Both the position numbers and the translations under genes were made by a program. Of a stretch of DNA of 64,000 bases, positions 44,801 to 57,693 are shown in pieces. The notes below the pieces were generated by a model that searched no databases, was not told the origin of the DNA, and worked only from the letters and a program-made list of their open reading frames with translations. Source of the stretch: Acholoe squamosa (lineage: Eukaryota > Annelida > Polychaeta > Phyllodocida > Polynoidae); NCBI GenBank assembly GCA_949317995.1, contig OX439051.1, forward strand, positions 42,287,250 through 42,351,249, in the 5' to 3' direction. Position 1 is the first letter of the stretch. Each line of letters opens with the position of its first letter.

Positions 44801-47039
44801 TCTGTGATTATACCAACTTTCTTGACATTTCTCTCCATAACATTGTTAATCTGACTTAACCAATGGAGAATTAACACATTTTAGTGAGATTTGGTGGATT
44901 TGGTAAAAGACCCTATATTGCCTGTAGAGGCTGCAAAACACTAATTATTTTTCCACTGTTGGCCTATATAGCATATTGGCAAAAATAAAATATTCATGCA
45001 CATTTCTGGGCTTAGCCACTATTATTTTCTTGTAGGCACACATTTTTCCCATTAATTTAGGGCCATGAGATGTGGTACAATGTAATTAACTTTTCTGCTA
45101 TCGGCCATAGAGTGCGGACATACCCAGATTTGGGTGTTTTGCAGTGAATGATTTCAATAAATTCTCTAATTAAATAGAGTGCACCCCCTCAACTTACCAT
45201 CAAATATCAGCCTGAATAACACTCAAATCGATTAATATACACCCTAAGGATTAATTTGATGCCTGGTTTACATACCCACTGTCAGATCTTAGACCAATAA
45301 TCTTTGTACAACACCCTTCAGTGCAGAGCTAAAAAGTGTCTCCTGCTGCCACCTCCCATCAATTGGTGTACTGCAACCTATACACAAGATTCAACAGCTT
45401 GTTCATCAATTTGTTACCAGGGGCCGCCAACTTCGTAAAACCGCTGGTTCCCGATCTTTTGTGGGGCATTACATAATACTTAATTATGGAAATGTTTACC
45501 AATATGGCTGTAAATATCTTAATATTGGTCGTATTGACCAACCAAGGCCACCTACGGGGTTTGTGTGTGATACTAAAAATATGTACTACCATGATAGGAG
45601 CCGTGTATATCCATTACCTATCTGCTTGGCGATTGTATTAATTTAGTTCTAACACGTGATTGTAAGAGCATATGTAGGCATCAACTAGCCATAGAACGTA
45701 ATAGAAATATATTACAAATATTTTACTGCCTTTTCATACATTGCATTAAACCTAATACATCTAGCTCTGAATTTAAGCATTGGTACTATCAATAATATGA
45801 ATACTTGAAACTTATTATTTTTATTAGATAAGAATAGCATGATAGTCCATAGTAACTGTTTGGTCAATTGATGAGAATTTATATCTCTCGCTATTCTCGC
45901 TTTCTTGCTATTTATCTGATTAAAAGCCAATTTTCCTATTGCATTTTGAATAGAAGGTACATATGTATACCCACATACTGTCAGTTTGAAATGATTATAT
46001 TATCTCATTGTTCTATTACCAAATACAAATATGATGGATGCAACCTTTTTTTATTTAAGTTATTTTTCAAATAAAGACCTGTAGTTAGGCGAAAGGTACC
46101 TAAGAGATGATATTGGTCCAATACAAAACCATAAAGCAAAATAGGGAAAGGGTTTCTTCACTGCAGTATTGGAGGCGGTGCTTAACTATCGCATTGTGCA
46201 ACACATTTTGTACTGAATAGATAACTAGGTATAGTAGGATGCATGATTCATTTTGTCATTTATGAAAGGAACTTCTTTCTAATGGGCTGCTGGCACAAAC
46301 CCTCTAGATTTTGAATAATAGAAGGGAATCAATTTCCAAAAAGAACATGCTCTCCAAAATGGTTCTAGAGGCGTTAAGAGTAAAGTTTAATGAGTCACTT
46401 TTCTAGAACCAATTTTTTATGTAGATTCCAAAAACCAAACTTGTTAAGCCGGGTAATGGGTGTTAAGGGGTCTAAATCCCCCTTGAACTTAAATTTCTGT
46501 CAGAAAAAATGTCAGTCACAATTTATCATTGTACATAGTCATATAATACCTTAAATGACAGGGCTTGGCCAAGACATTTTTAGAAAATATCCTCAAGGTT
46601 TCATGGTTACCATGGATACCAATGATACAGATAAGAGATGTCCAATAGATATCAATGGGGGAAACCATCTATACATTTGATTTTCCCTTCAACCATTGTT
46701 TGAATCGTTATGTTTTATCCATGTTGCATTGATACACCCTTAGTGATTGACTCCCTATTATGGTGATTAATTGTGGTTTTGTATGATACATAAATGCATA
46801 CCTGTAGTCCTATATAATGGAACTCCATCAATGTGTCTATCAATATACATCAATCACTCTGTCAAATGACATACACCCTCCCTTTCCCCATTGATTCACC
46901 CTATTGAGAACTACCTAGTGGTACATATATGACTGTAGTTATACCCCATAGATAATAGTGATATACTCTGTAATGATATTGATCAGTCAAAGGTTTAAAT
47001 GCATGTGATGGGCTAAAGGGTAATTCAGTAAAATTGGGA
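41809..47039. other. Intergenic region between GST and a decayed repetitive gene
   Basis: Includes the putative GST promoter (no clear TATA box seen) and a MITE B-like copy at 42304-42726 (inner ends GGTTGTTTCCAGTAACCC and the inverse GTTACTGGAAACACACCT). The rest is AT-rich with only short, unsupported ORFs. Confidence 0.4.
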
Positions 47040-48235
47040 CCCTGATTTTGGAGAAAATCAAGTGGAGATCTGTCACTTCTAATGCAGAGCCTAACAAAGG
47101 GCATCGACTGCACAACTTCCATTCAGACAACAGATGATTTGACCATCATTGTTGATGTTTGGGCTACCATAAATGCTTTGGGAAAACCTGAAGGTGCTAC
47201 AGATTTTGGTGATCTTGCAGCCATCTTTGTGAATAGCATTCTGAAAGCAAGAGAAAACTATCAGAGAATTGATTTTTCTCTCTGGTCAATACAGAGATAT
47301 CAGCATCAAAGCTGTAACCCGAATGCAATGTAAGAAAAACTATTTTCAAGTTAATTCAAAATGACAATGTACGTCTCCCTGTTGACTGGGGAAATTTCCT
47401 AACCCATCCCGACAACAAGAGGGGACTCTCAGTCTTCCTCATGGAACATTTTCTGAGAAGAACAGAGCATAAATTGGTTGTAATAAGTGGAGGATTTAGT
47501 GATCCAGAAGAGGTGAGGACGACAATTCCAATTGACACTTCTGACTTAAGAGGGGACCATGAGCACTGCACTGCTCCTCAGACACACTATTAGTGCAAGC
47601 CAGAAACACAGACATACTGGTCCTCCTCCTTGTACACTTTGAGCATATTGGTTGTACAAACCTGTGGCTACAGGCAGGAACAAGAGAAAACCCTAAGTAC
47701 ATTCCTGTGCATGATGTTTTCAGGAACCTGCCCAATGGATCTCATTCATCACTTCCTGGTTTGCATGCACTGACATGGACTCTATATCCTTTATTGCTCA
47801 GCATTTCAAGCAGACAACATTTGATGTGTTCCTCAAGCATCCCATGATCTACTTGATGACATTGGAAAGGACAAGGCTCATCTCACTCAGGATGTATTGA
47901 AATCAGAATAAAGAGGACAGAAGCTCTTCCTCCCACCTATGATGCCCTAAATTTAATCTAATGTGTGTGCACCACCCCAGTCTAATTTGGAATCTAGCTT
48001 ATATCCCCAAACCTGACATTCCCTACCCTACAGACATGGGATGGAAGTTGGAAGACAATTTGTTGGTAGCTGTGATGATGAAAGAAGCCATTCCAGAGGC
48101 ATGCTTGTCTTTAGTAGCTTGCCAGTGCAAGACCAGGTGCTGCAACTTCCACTGTGGCTGTAGGAAAGCTGGCTTCCCCTGTACTATTAACTGCCATGCC
48201 AGGAATGGCTCCTCTCAGTGTCAATCCTCTCATAT
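47040..48235 (+). pseudogene. Decayed member of a repetitive invertebrate gene family with a C-terminal CXC-type cysteine cluster
   Basis: Pieces in several frames follow one order: DDLTIIVDVWATINALGKP; then THPDNKRGLSVFLMEHFL and LVVISGGFSDPEEVRT; then ARNTDILVLLLVHFEHIGCT, LWLQAG, KYIPVHDVFRNLPNG and LPGLHALT; then LPPTYDALNL, SLIWNLAYIPKPDIPYPTDM and GWKLEDNLLV. A cysteine cluster (CQCKTRCCNFHCGCRKAGFP, then C) ends it. This order is that of a large uncharacterised protein family found in many copies in invertebrate genomes, with an HAxDTDVxVL-like core and CXC end. Stops and shifts (about 47345, 47590, 47770, 47960) show it is dead. I do not know its function; the copy number suggests association with mobile DNA. 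Confidence 0.65.
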
Positions 48236-49086
48236 AATGGCTTCGTGGGATACGCCAGTCCCACCTCTGGGAATACAATGTAAAAATATCCCATGGTCAT
48301 GGACATTTGCTTATATATTCACAATGGGATACGCAAAAATCACAATACAAAGCTGCTTCTGACATGTTTCCTGCGCGTGTGTCTCAGATAAAGTGGCATT
48401 CATTTTAGATATGATATTTAAATGATGAAGAATGCCTGGGGTCCAAATCACTTGAAGCCTATACTCCCTGTCCTGATAGACAAAGTTAAAGGTCCACTTT
48501 GAATCACATGCATGAATATTCAGATGATGATATATGCCATTTTGAAAGTATGTAAATCAGACACGTTAAAAGTTTATTCAGAGAAAGAGCCATCATTGAG
48601 CTTATTGAGGTCCACCATATCCACCCCCACCCCCACCATGTGTGGTAGATTATAAGTTCCAAGCAGGAATGGAGCTGGTTGTGGCAGCATGCACTGATAA
48701 GAGCTGATTTGATCAGCAAACCAGCTTGTACCTGGAAGTGGACGTTATCCAGGGACGAAATACCTATTATGATATATCATATCAGGTGTTTTGCCAGTTT
48801 TGGCAAAATTATATATGTTGGGACCACTGGGTATACCGCACCAATGTGTTCCCCGGGAGTTTTTGATTTGGCAGCCCCATTTTCCTGGTGCTCATATAAG
48901 ACAGGCGCTCGTTCGGACTCTATTTTTAGTGCTTAAGGAACATTTCATGACCCTTGTACCACCGGCGCTCATTTTAGACAGGCGTTCATTCAAATACCGG
49001 CACATAAACACGGCAATACAGTAGCTCTAGATGCCAATAGAGTCTACAGAGTCACACCTATCTGACACATCTGTGAAGCAATATCT
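48236..49086. other. 3' flank of the transporter gene
   Basis: No gene. It probably includes the minus-strand 3' UTR of the transporter: similarity of 51.9-52.1 kb to it extends past the stop to about 49059. Confidence 0.35.
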
Positions 49087-52000
49087 TTATGTTGACAAAT
49101 AGCCCTGATTGTCTGCTGGGTTTTGGTTGTGACTGTGCGTCTTCTTGGCTATTAGGGGACTAGACTCACTATCAACCTTCTCTGACTCAATGCATGTGAC
49201 GGGTGGACAGAGGGGTTCATGTAGGGCAAATTTTAGTGCTATCCAAAACACACCACATAGTAATGAGCTGACCAGCAGGACACTAGGGAAGGCCACAGCT
49301 CCAATTGCATCAAGTAGCCCTGTGGTCAATGGGGGCTGACCCATCCCACTCAGCCCGAAGAATATACTGATCAAACTGGACAGCCAGCCTGATATGGGGT
49401 AATATAGCTGCACCCAGGATAGGATAGTGGCAAGGTAGTTGGACATACCAGTGGCTAGGACCACAATGGCTACATAGAAGAAAGGTTCACTGTTGATTAA
49501 CACTGCAGCTGTCATTCCGCAGGTGGCTAGGACCATACAGGATATATCCGCTAGTAATAGAGTAGCTGGGTGTATGTGATTTACAATGAACACAAGTCCA
49601 ATAGAGATGATCACCTTGATACCTTGGTAGAGTGATGTAAGAATCAAACCGGTCATTTTGGACAAATTCAGATACTCTGAGACGAATGATACCAGAAGGG
49701 CATTGTCGATTGTCTCCATACCACTCTGCATGAAGATTGCCAATAAGAAGAGACTTATAACCAACACCATCCTTGCTCTGCTATGAGGAGGTGGACAATC
49801 CCTGGCCTTCTTACTCTGCTCCTCCTCATCCTGCTCCTCAGCTTTCTCATCTGGAGACATTATATTCACCCTCCATTTGCAGCCGTTTGCAAGAGCGATC
49901 GCACCATATAGAATAGCCATCAAAAAACAGAAAACCCCTACAATGACATAGGCCCAACCCACCTGTGTGACAGTTTTGGAGGGTTTGAGACCAGATACCA
50001 TCCTACTGGTTACATTGGTGTGTATATTTGTAGAGGTAGATCCTATTGTACCTAACATTGAGCTGCCTGATGGCGTAGCGCCTGTTGGTGCTGCTATTGT
50101 AGAGACATTGGTAGATGTGGAGGTATCAGCTGATAAGAAAGGCGCAGCTATGAAAGGCACAATAGTCTTTCCAACATTAAACAGCAGAAATGCCACCTGG
50201 GCCACCTTTCTCGCCCGCGTCCGTTCAAGTTGGAAGATAATAAGTGGAAGACCTGAAGCAGAAAAAAAACAGAAAGATAGCCATTCTCACTACCCTTGCT
50301 TGGTTTATACCTTGGGTATCAATCTCTGGTTACTACTACTGGCATCAACCTTCTAATTTTCCTTTCTTTATCATTTGAAATCAGTCCATCTGGCATATAC
50401 CTAATTATATGATGATAGATAGGATACATAATAATTATGGAAAAGACTGCACATAACCAATCACCATGACTAAATTGTACAAGACAAATAATATTATTTT
50501 CTCTTTACCTGTTACTATGATAGCGGCGAACAGGTTGGAAGTACCCTGGAAGATTGCTATGAGCAGGAAACTACTGAACCATCCAGATAGTGCAGTAGTG
50601 ATGGCCTGTAGCAGTAGAACAGGTGTAAGGGCCACATAACCGTCAACATGCTGTAGCAGTACCCCAGATACCAGGGAACCTATGATATAGGTGACAGCCC
50701 TCCATGTAGCCAGGGTAGAGGCTGTGGTGAGGGAAACCCCCGTCTGCTGGGCAAGGTCTGGCAGCGTGGGACCCAGGATCCCCGGACTGAGGCCCTTCAC
50801 AATGAAGAAAATGGTAATACATTTCAGTTAAGAGAATACTAAATAAACAGGGTATTAATGCATTTCACTATACAGTGTTATAACACGGTTAGAGAGTTTT
50901 CAGTGCTGAAAATGGATAATATCAGTTCCTATATCTCGCGATGAAGCACTCAAAATTCACGGCGAGCCGTATGGTTAGGCTGGCGAACTCCTCAAAGTCC
51001 AACTCTCATAGACCTACTACTGCGAACATGTCGAGACAGAGCTGCGCCAGTCTAAAATATAATCCATTCTGTACACACCAGGCGGCGGCACCTGTAGTGT
51101 TTACAGAACGGGGAAGACGCATGGCAAGTCGCTCGATTCAAAAGTTTAATAATTTTTTATATCAAATACAGCCATAATATCAAGGAATCTAGTCGACAGA
51201 GAGGTAGAATATGGTTTCAACTATGTTATGTCCAAAGCATTTCGATATATTTGGTACATAAGCTGCAAAAATGGAGAATTTACTTTTGTGTCAAGGTAGG
51301 TTTCAACATGTCCGCCCCGCTATCCACAACATGAAACCAAGATGGCGGAGGGCCGTCTTGTCGACTCGCATAAGAAATGAATGGATTACATCATTTTTGA
51401 AGGTAAATACTTAGAATTAATGGTGGAAACCGTGTTATAAGGGCAATATATAATGAATAGACTTGCACTCGTTGGCTTAAGAGGTTTGATAGAATCATTC
51501 GCCTACGGCTCATGCTTCTATCACCCCCTGAAGCCAACTCGTGCAAGTCTATGCTTTATATATTACTTCCTTAGGAGGTGGTTACATGTGCCAGTTCCCC
51601 TTTGTCTCAAACAGGATTTGTTCCCATAGTCTGGGAAATTAGTATCACTGATAGGAGCTTCGACCTTCAGCCTTGGCTCCTATCAAAGATACTAGAGAGG
51701 TTAAGATCACGATGTGTACGGCAACGTGTACGTCTAGAATGGTAGGAAATGATAGGCTAGACGTTGCCATACATGTTACAAGTAGGCAGATCTTAACCTC
51801 TCTAATGTCTTTTGGTTCACAGGAGTATATCCCACACATATACTGTAGGAGGGCTGATCCCCCCCCCCAAACATGTTACTGGTCAGCTCATTGTCATGTA
51901 GTGTGTTTTGAATAGCACTACAATTTGCCCTACATGAACCTGCCCACCCGTCACTCTAATTGAATCAGATGAGGCTGATAATCAGTCTAGTCCCCTAATA

Positions 52001-55000
52001 GCAGCCAAGAAGACACACAGTCACAAATAAACTCCTGCAGCAATCAGGGCTAGTTGACACAATCAACATAATGATACTGTCAACATAATGATATTGCCTC
52101 ACAGATTTGTCAGATATTTCTGAATCTGCAGGCCCTACACTGAAAAAAGTCTTCCTGACAAAGTGACATGTATACCCATGTCAACTTGATTTGACACAGA
52201 GAGCACACATTATTGGGACATGTGCACATATGTCACCATGACAACTGTAGCACACAGTAATCCTCATATGATTTGACATGCCTTTAAATGCCACGTCATC
52301 TGTGAGTTGACTAGGGTCACGGTCATGTCGAAGGCTCTTGACATGTGATGGTTTGACATACATCATTGTTCTAGGATATTCCACTAGATGGGGCAAACAA
52401 CCATTTTGGTACCAGGATTAATCACTACCAAGAGGTACTACCAACACTTGAGACATTTGATGTATCTGTGTCATTTTGTTTTCATGAAGAATAGATCACT
52501 AAGGTCTGTAAATACTATCAACAAATGGTAGTGAATTCTATTTCATTGTTAAATTTGCACTTGTTATTGAATATCAAAATAGACATCCACAATCCTGAAT
52601 TCTTCAACTGGAGAGGTTAGACACCTTGTGTGTGGGTCAGTGAAAATATCAAAAGATTGTATGCTAACCCACAGTCTATAATTTCAGTATCTTCATTGCA
52701 TGGAGACGGATGGCATTGCCATGCACCTCCATGCCCTTGTCTTACGGACTGCATAGAGGTCCTCAGTCAAGTAGAAGTTCTGTAGATAGGAAAAAGTGCC
52801 TTGGTGTGCAGGCCTGTGGGACTATGATATCCCCTGCCTTCTATTATAGGCCTGCCTTGATTGAACCATTAGTACATAGCTATTGACTGCTCTTGACCCT
52901 TACATAATTGTTTCACAGTATTACCTAGCACTCAGGAATGGATCAGAAATGTGTGATTTGTCTTCATTACACATGTCAAGTGGAGTTGACAAACCAAATA
53001 TGAGACGGTCAACCTCATTCGACATGCCTTCATACATGTCATGTGGTAGACAAATTTTGACCTGTGCAGTATGTGTCAAAGCGATCAATGTTCTTTTCTC
53101 TGTATACAGGAGTCTATAACTATTTCAAATTTTGCTAAAACTGGTGAAACACATTAATAAGACATGTCATGATGGGCACCTTGTCCCTGGATAACACGCC
53201 CAGGGACAAGGTGGTTCTTATCTCATCAGCTTATCAGTGCATGTCACAAAGTCCGGGTCAAGTGTTGCTTACACCCGATAGCTTCCATGGGTAGGGGAAA
53301 AAGTAAAGTGGCCATATGCGGGGAAAACATGCCTCCAGGGGGGAATAGCTCTAAGTCAAAGGCTTTAAAATGAGATATCTTGAGCTAAAATGTCCCAAGT
53401 AGTTTTGTGTAATTGCTTGTCAAATCTAGGTTGGTGTGTACAACTGGAAATAGCAAATAGTTTCTTAATACATTATACCCTATTGTAAATACTGATAATG
53501 CAATACATAATCAAAGGAAAAATAACCAAAGTAATGTGATGTCTTTACCATAAAATTGTTTCAAGAGGGAATTTCTGAGTTCTCTTTTCAGCTCTGAGTT
53601 CCTGAAGGAGTTTCAAAAGAAAAATGTGTGGCAAAAATGTTTCCATGGCAACAAACATTCTTATTGTATTCTAAAAATAGAACATTCTTAGTGGATATGG
53701 AATTATTCTAAGCATACCACTGGATTCCAAATCAAAAATTGGTCTAAAGCACTCTCTTTCAGTGTTTTACCCATAATGTATTGCCCCCTGGTGACCAAAA
53801 CCAGTACTAGAAATCCCGCCTGTACGTTTTCCCCGTTATTCCACTTTAAAGCACCAAGGATTGACATTGAATAAGATACATGATTTTCTTATTGTACAGA
53901 GGTATTCTCCCCACAAAATCTATAATTTCCTGTTATTAGTGAAAATGCAAACGCATTACTATAGGATCAAAGGGAGAGTTATTTTGGTTATAGTTGCTTG
54001 TTTATCTATCTCCAGGCGAAAAAAAGAAGATTCGCATGCTCGGAATTTTTCTCTTTAATTCCAAAACCCCTAGACCAATCTTTCTTTTCTTTTGTGTGTA
54101 TCCTAACAGAGAAAGAATGTCATGAATGTTCTGTGGCAGTGCTGAGGTCATGAACTCAGAGAGCTGATGACATCAAAGGTGTCATAGTGCTACCAGTGCA
54201 TACGTCCATGTGTACATATAAACTTGTATCCTTCTAACAGGGTATCCTGTCCCTGAATTAAACCCTACCTTCTGTTATCTACAAACAGGAGTTGAGAGGA
54301 TATAAACCTTTCAAGATAACATATGTAATATCCGTATAGTAGAAGTTAAATTATTAGCTCATTCGTAGACAACAATGCTGGCGTGACCGATAAGATGTGA
54401 TACCGATATGGTTGATTTATTGCGTTAATCATGGAATCACCAGCCAGGGTACATTGGGCAGTGAATAATATGATGTGATAAGAACTAGGATATACACAAT
54501 TAGAAAAGAGAGTAACCTCAAAAGCCTAACTCTGCCCTCTTTATGTTTTATTAGATATAGATCTTGTGCTGGAGCCTTGACAATGGAGTATTGCAATGAG
54601 TAATGTTATCAATCAGTGATCTAACGAGACTTAAGCAAAAGATAAATGTTAAGAACAGAGGGGTGATGGACATCAGAAGAAGGGGGGGTATTGAAATGTA
54701 TTTGAGCCCAAGAGTGCAGCCCATTGAGGATAGGAGTAGGAGATGGTGAAACCACTATTCCCCTACTGTTGCAAAAAAAAAAAACTCTCCCTAAGATAAA
54801 AAGAGCTATCCCTAAGACACGCCATTAAGCTACCAAGAATAAGCACATCATGGACGAACAGTGGCGGTGGAGCCTTGAGGATTGGGGATGCATCCACCAC
54901 AACTTTTTTCAGATTTCACTAAAGATTATATTGATATAGAAATTTGACAGCTCATCCCTCACATTTTTTCAGCTACTCCGCCCCCACTGGCCAGGATATT

Positions 55001-55601
55001 GTCTGATATAGGGACATCTTAGCAGGAACAAATATTAAATTACAGTATTCTTATAACCCCTATGAGAGATAAGCAAAGGTTCACGAGTTGGAGGAATGTC
55101 GGGGGGTTATCGCACGCGCCGATCAGTTGCCGTATCGCACGACGCCCGCAGGGCAGAGTGCGATGCGGCAACTGATCGGCAAGTGCGATAACCCCCCGAC
55201 ATTCCTCCAACGAGTGTGCCTTTGCATTTATTTCATGTTATTTTCATCTAAATCAGATAAATAGAATCAAATTTACCAGAATGACTCCCCGTGCGCACTG
55301 TTTACATCGCCATCTTGGACCTATGACGTCATCAAATGGTCACGTGACCTCGGCGTGTGATATTTTCGCGGGTTATCGCACGGGGGGTGTGCGATACGGC
55401 CCTCGACTGCTAGAGCTATGGGCTGTCAGTATCTCGGGCATATCAACATGAAATAAAAAACAGTCCTAATTGTCATGGTATCAAGCTGTCTTATATAGGA
55501 TAAATAATGAATAGTAATCAACTCACAATGTTGAGGCCACCAGAAAGTATGGCTACCGTGACAGCTAATTCATAACAACAGGTTCGTGTGGGTGAACGCA
55601 T
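49087..55601 (-). CDS. MFSD4-like major facilitator superfamily transporter
   Basis: Three coding exons on the minus strand: 55527-55601 (ATG, donor ATT|GTGAGT), 50509-50794 (acceptor after a pyrimidine tract TTTTCTTCATTGTGAAG, donor ACAG|GTAAAG) and 49087-50252 (acceptor CTGCTTCAG, stop TAG). The phases agree and give 508 aa, close to vertebrate MFSD4A/B. Exon 2 starts in the first helix and reads GLSPGILGPTLPDLAQQTGV (the family signature after helix 1). Exon 3 has FNVGKTIVPFIAAPFLS, then a Ser/Thr-rich extracellular loop with several N-glycosylation sites (NVS, NVT), an acidic cytosolic loop (EEQDEEEQSKK) and six C-terminal helices. The tail has ESSPLI, an acidic dileucine sorting motif. 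MFSD4B (NaGLT1) carries glucose or urea in mammals, but the substrate here is unknown. Confidence 0.88.
51444..51566. mobile_element. Hairpin MITE, family H, copy 2
   Basis: GCAATATATAATGAATAGAC on the left pairs with GTCTATGCTTTATATATTAC on the right, with an inner dyad TTTGATAGAA / TTCTATCACC. It resembles 38894-39018. A further inverted pair, CTAGAGAGGTTAAGATC / GATCTTAACCTCTCTAATG, lies at 51690-51805. Confidence 0.55.
51879..52116 (+). pseudogene. Inverted copy of the transporter's own last-exon 3' end, inside intron 1
   Basis: Read on the plus strand, this segment matches the inverse of 49059-49276. That interval is the last about 63 codons of the MFSD4-like gene plus about 30 bp after its stop. 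Shared landmarks are CTGGTCAGCTCATT, TTTGCCCTACATGAACC, CCACCCGTCAC, AGTCTAGTCCCCTAATAGC and CAATCAGGGCTA. Several indels and a short internal duplication (CAACATAATGATA twice) mean it is not coding. No intron or poly(A) evidence separates DNA duplication from retroposition. Confidence 0.75.
53177..53212. repeat. Perfect 14-bp inverted repeat
   Basis: CACCTTGTCCCTGG and its exact inverse CCAGGGACAAGGTG are separated by 8 bp. A short hairpin in the transporter's intron 1; the function is unknown. Confidence 0.6.
55074..55224. repeat. Long GC-rich palindrome (hairpin element)
   Basis: Arms 55087-55140 and 55158-55211 match as inverse copies at about 51 of 54 positions around a 17-bp loop. Weaker pairing extends outward (GCAAAGG..CCTTTGC). 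The theme TATCGCAC is repeated in the arms and again at 55373-55402 (GGTTATCGCACGGGGGGTGT). Located in the transporter's intron 1, about 300 bp from its first coding exon. Confidence 0.75.
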
Positions 55602-57315
55602 GATGATGGTGATGTAGACTTGACACTATTGTTGATGTAATGTGAGGTACAGTGAGGTTAGCATGGGACTGTGGTATAGTAATAAGCCACATCTGAAATT
55701 GAAAATAAAATAAATATAGCACTATAAACAAGCTTAAAGATGTATCATGTCATGATTATTTATATGCTCACTTTATCTTATTTTTTATGATGTGAGGTAT
55801 TATAACATGTTGATTAAACTAGGTAAGCAAGAGGTATATTGACATTTAGATATGATAAATTTATAAATTCTTATTTCATCTTACATGGTGGCATTACAAG
55901 GTTCCCATCCTGAACGCCAGTGTCATAAACAGTGAAAAAAAAAAGAGAAAAACAATAGAGTAAAAGGGAGGGGGGCTCTGATGAGAAGAATAGATCTGAA
56001 TCGGTCTCTCCTGACCAAAAGTCGATCACTTAGTATTGTTGGGGTGCAGCAGCTACTCTCATTTGAAATGTTTTGCTAGGACGACTTTTTGCAAGCTAGG
56101 ACTATTTTCAGGGGATGGGGGATACATTGAAGTTGTGGTGCAAAAGAGGCCTAGATCTTTGCGAGAGTTGTTCACTCTGTCAGAAAATGTGGGTCTATCC
56201 AGCCCTGAACTTTAATATCTACAGATACTTGAGTCTGTATGAGTATCATATTTAAAATCTGAGTATCACATAAAGATAGCAATGCTGTTGATAAGCTCTT
56301 ATCAGAATGAGTGAAAGTAAATGCAATCTATATTGGAGATAACTATTACTCGTAAAGGCAGATTGAATATGAGTAGGACACAGGGCTTTAACCCTTTCAC
56401 CCCTTGTTTTTTCATTACTCTATATGGGATTTGCATGCAAATCCTGCCTTATGGGGTGGAGTTAATGAATTCCTGTCAGATGAGATGGCCTATGGATCAA
56501 TAACCAGCATGATACTAAATATACATTATCAACTGCTTGATAGAATATGCTATTCAACTGGTGGGCAATGTTCATTTGGTATCATATAGTAAATTTAAAC
56601 TACCCGGAGAATGGGCAACTCAAGGTATGTGGCCGACTTCAGGTGAATCTACCTCATTTTGTTTAAAACACTACCAAATGTGGGATATGAGTTAATGTTG
56701 GTGTGGCACCCCCTTTGTTTTTAGCATCAGGATAGTGACATGATGCTTTGAGACATTATGCTGTTATCAAATTCATAAACCATGTACATTATAAATTTAT
56801 CAATTCCCCAATTACCTTTATACCACTATTCTGCCACCTCCCTTACTGTTATGCCCTCCTCTACCAGTGCCTTAACAGAGCATATACAAACATGTGCTTT
56901 TTTTGTATTTTTGGATAGACTTTTTCGAGGTCAAGTTGGACTAAGAAACTTTTGGGAAACTGCTGGCAGACATACAAAGTCAGTCTTGCCATTGTTTCAT
57001 ATTGAAAAATAGTGGCAACTCATAGGAGAATTGAACCCCGGCTGCAGTGGAGCTGAGCGGAAGCCTTAGCCATGATGTCACACTGTCCGGTGAGGAAAAC
57101 CAATGCAAGGTATATATTTGTCAAGATTTCACTCATCGGTTTATCTGTACACCCACATTTAGAGTAGAATGAAAGCTTGTCATGTTGAGTCCGCCATTCC
57201 CCCCCCCCCCGCCTCCTTGCTCAATGAAATGTGTCAGTGGCCCGGATGTGACTATAGGTCAAGACACTACAGTTGAAGAAGACGCTGAGAATATCGGACT
57301 GTGACTCACTTACAA
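55602..57315. other. 5' flank of the transporter gene
   Basis: Presumed promoter region; no TATA box or other core element stands out. At about 57015-57085 a minus-strand tRNA-like block (GGGGTTCAATTCTCC as box B) is visible. Otherwise anonymous. Confidence 0.35.
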
Positions 57316-57559
57316 TGGAAAAATCAATGGATTCTTCTTTATTTTGAATATATTGGACATATTAAGACTATCATCTAGACTATCTAAGGATGTCTACATC
57401 TTAATCACTCAACATGGCACGGTTGGATTCAATACACAAAAAATTGATGGAAAGTCGAGCACCCGCCGAGAATAACAACGGCTTCGCGCAGAGCAAACCG
57501 GGGAGTATCGCTGGCACTTACAAAATGTCTTCTGCTATATTTATTCTGGGGATATCAGG
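57316..57559 (+). repeat. Exon-like repeat unit related to 36.1-36.6 kb
   Basis: Shares AAATCAATGGATTCTT, ATCTAAGGATGT and ACTTACAAAATGTCTTCT with the palindromic copies at 36130-36559. From ATG 57414 it is open for 48 codons to a good splice donor (ATATCAG|GTAGGT at 57559). The peptide ends MSSAIFILGISG, which resembles the P-loop start of small-molecule kinases such as nicotinamide riboside kinase. No next exon is found in the window. It is either a diverged first exon with duplicates or simply part of a repeat. Confidence 0.4.
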
Positions 57560-57600
57560 TAGGTAAATAATGTTATTATGGAGGAAAAGGTGGTATAACC

Positions 57601-57693
57601 CTAATGTGACATAAATATGGGAGCCCACTGTTTGGATATTGAGGATATTCCTCAATATCCAAACCTTGGGTTCCCATATTTATGTTATATTGG
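57601..57693. repeat. Hairpin with ~42-bp arms
   Basis: CTAATGTGACATAAATATGG then GAGCCC pairs with GGGTTCCCATATTTATGTTA. The inner dyad GGATATTGAGG / CCTCAATATCC is perfect. Confidence 0.65.

Noticed and set aside
45405..45646. Possible exon reading GHYIILNYGNVYQYGCKYLN
   Set aside because: The composition looks protein-like, but there are no clear splice sites, no partner exon and no family I recognise.
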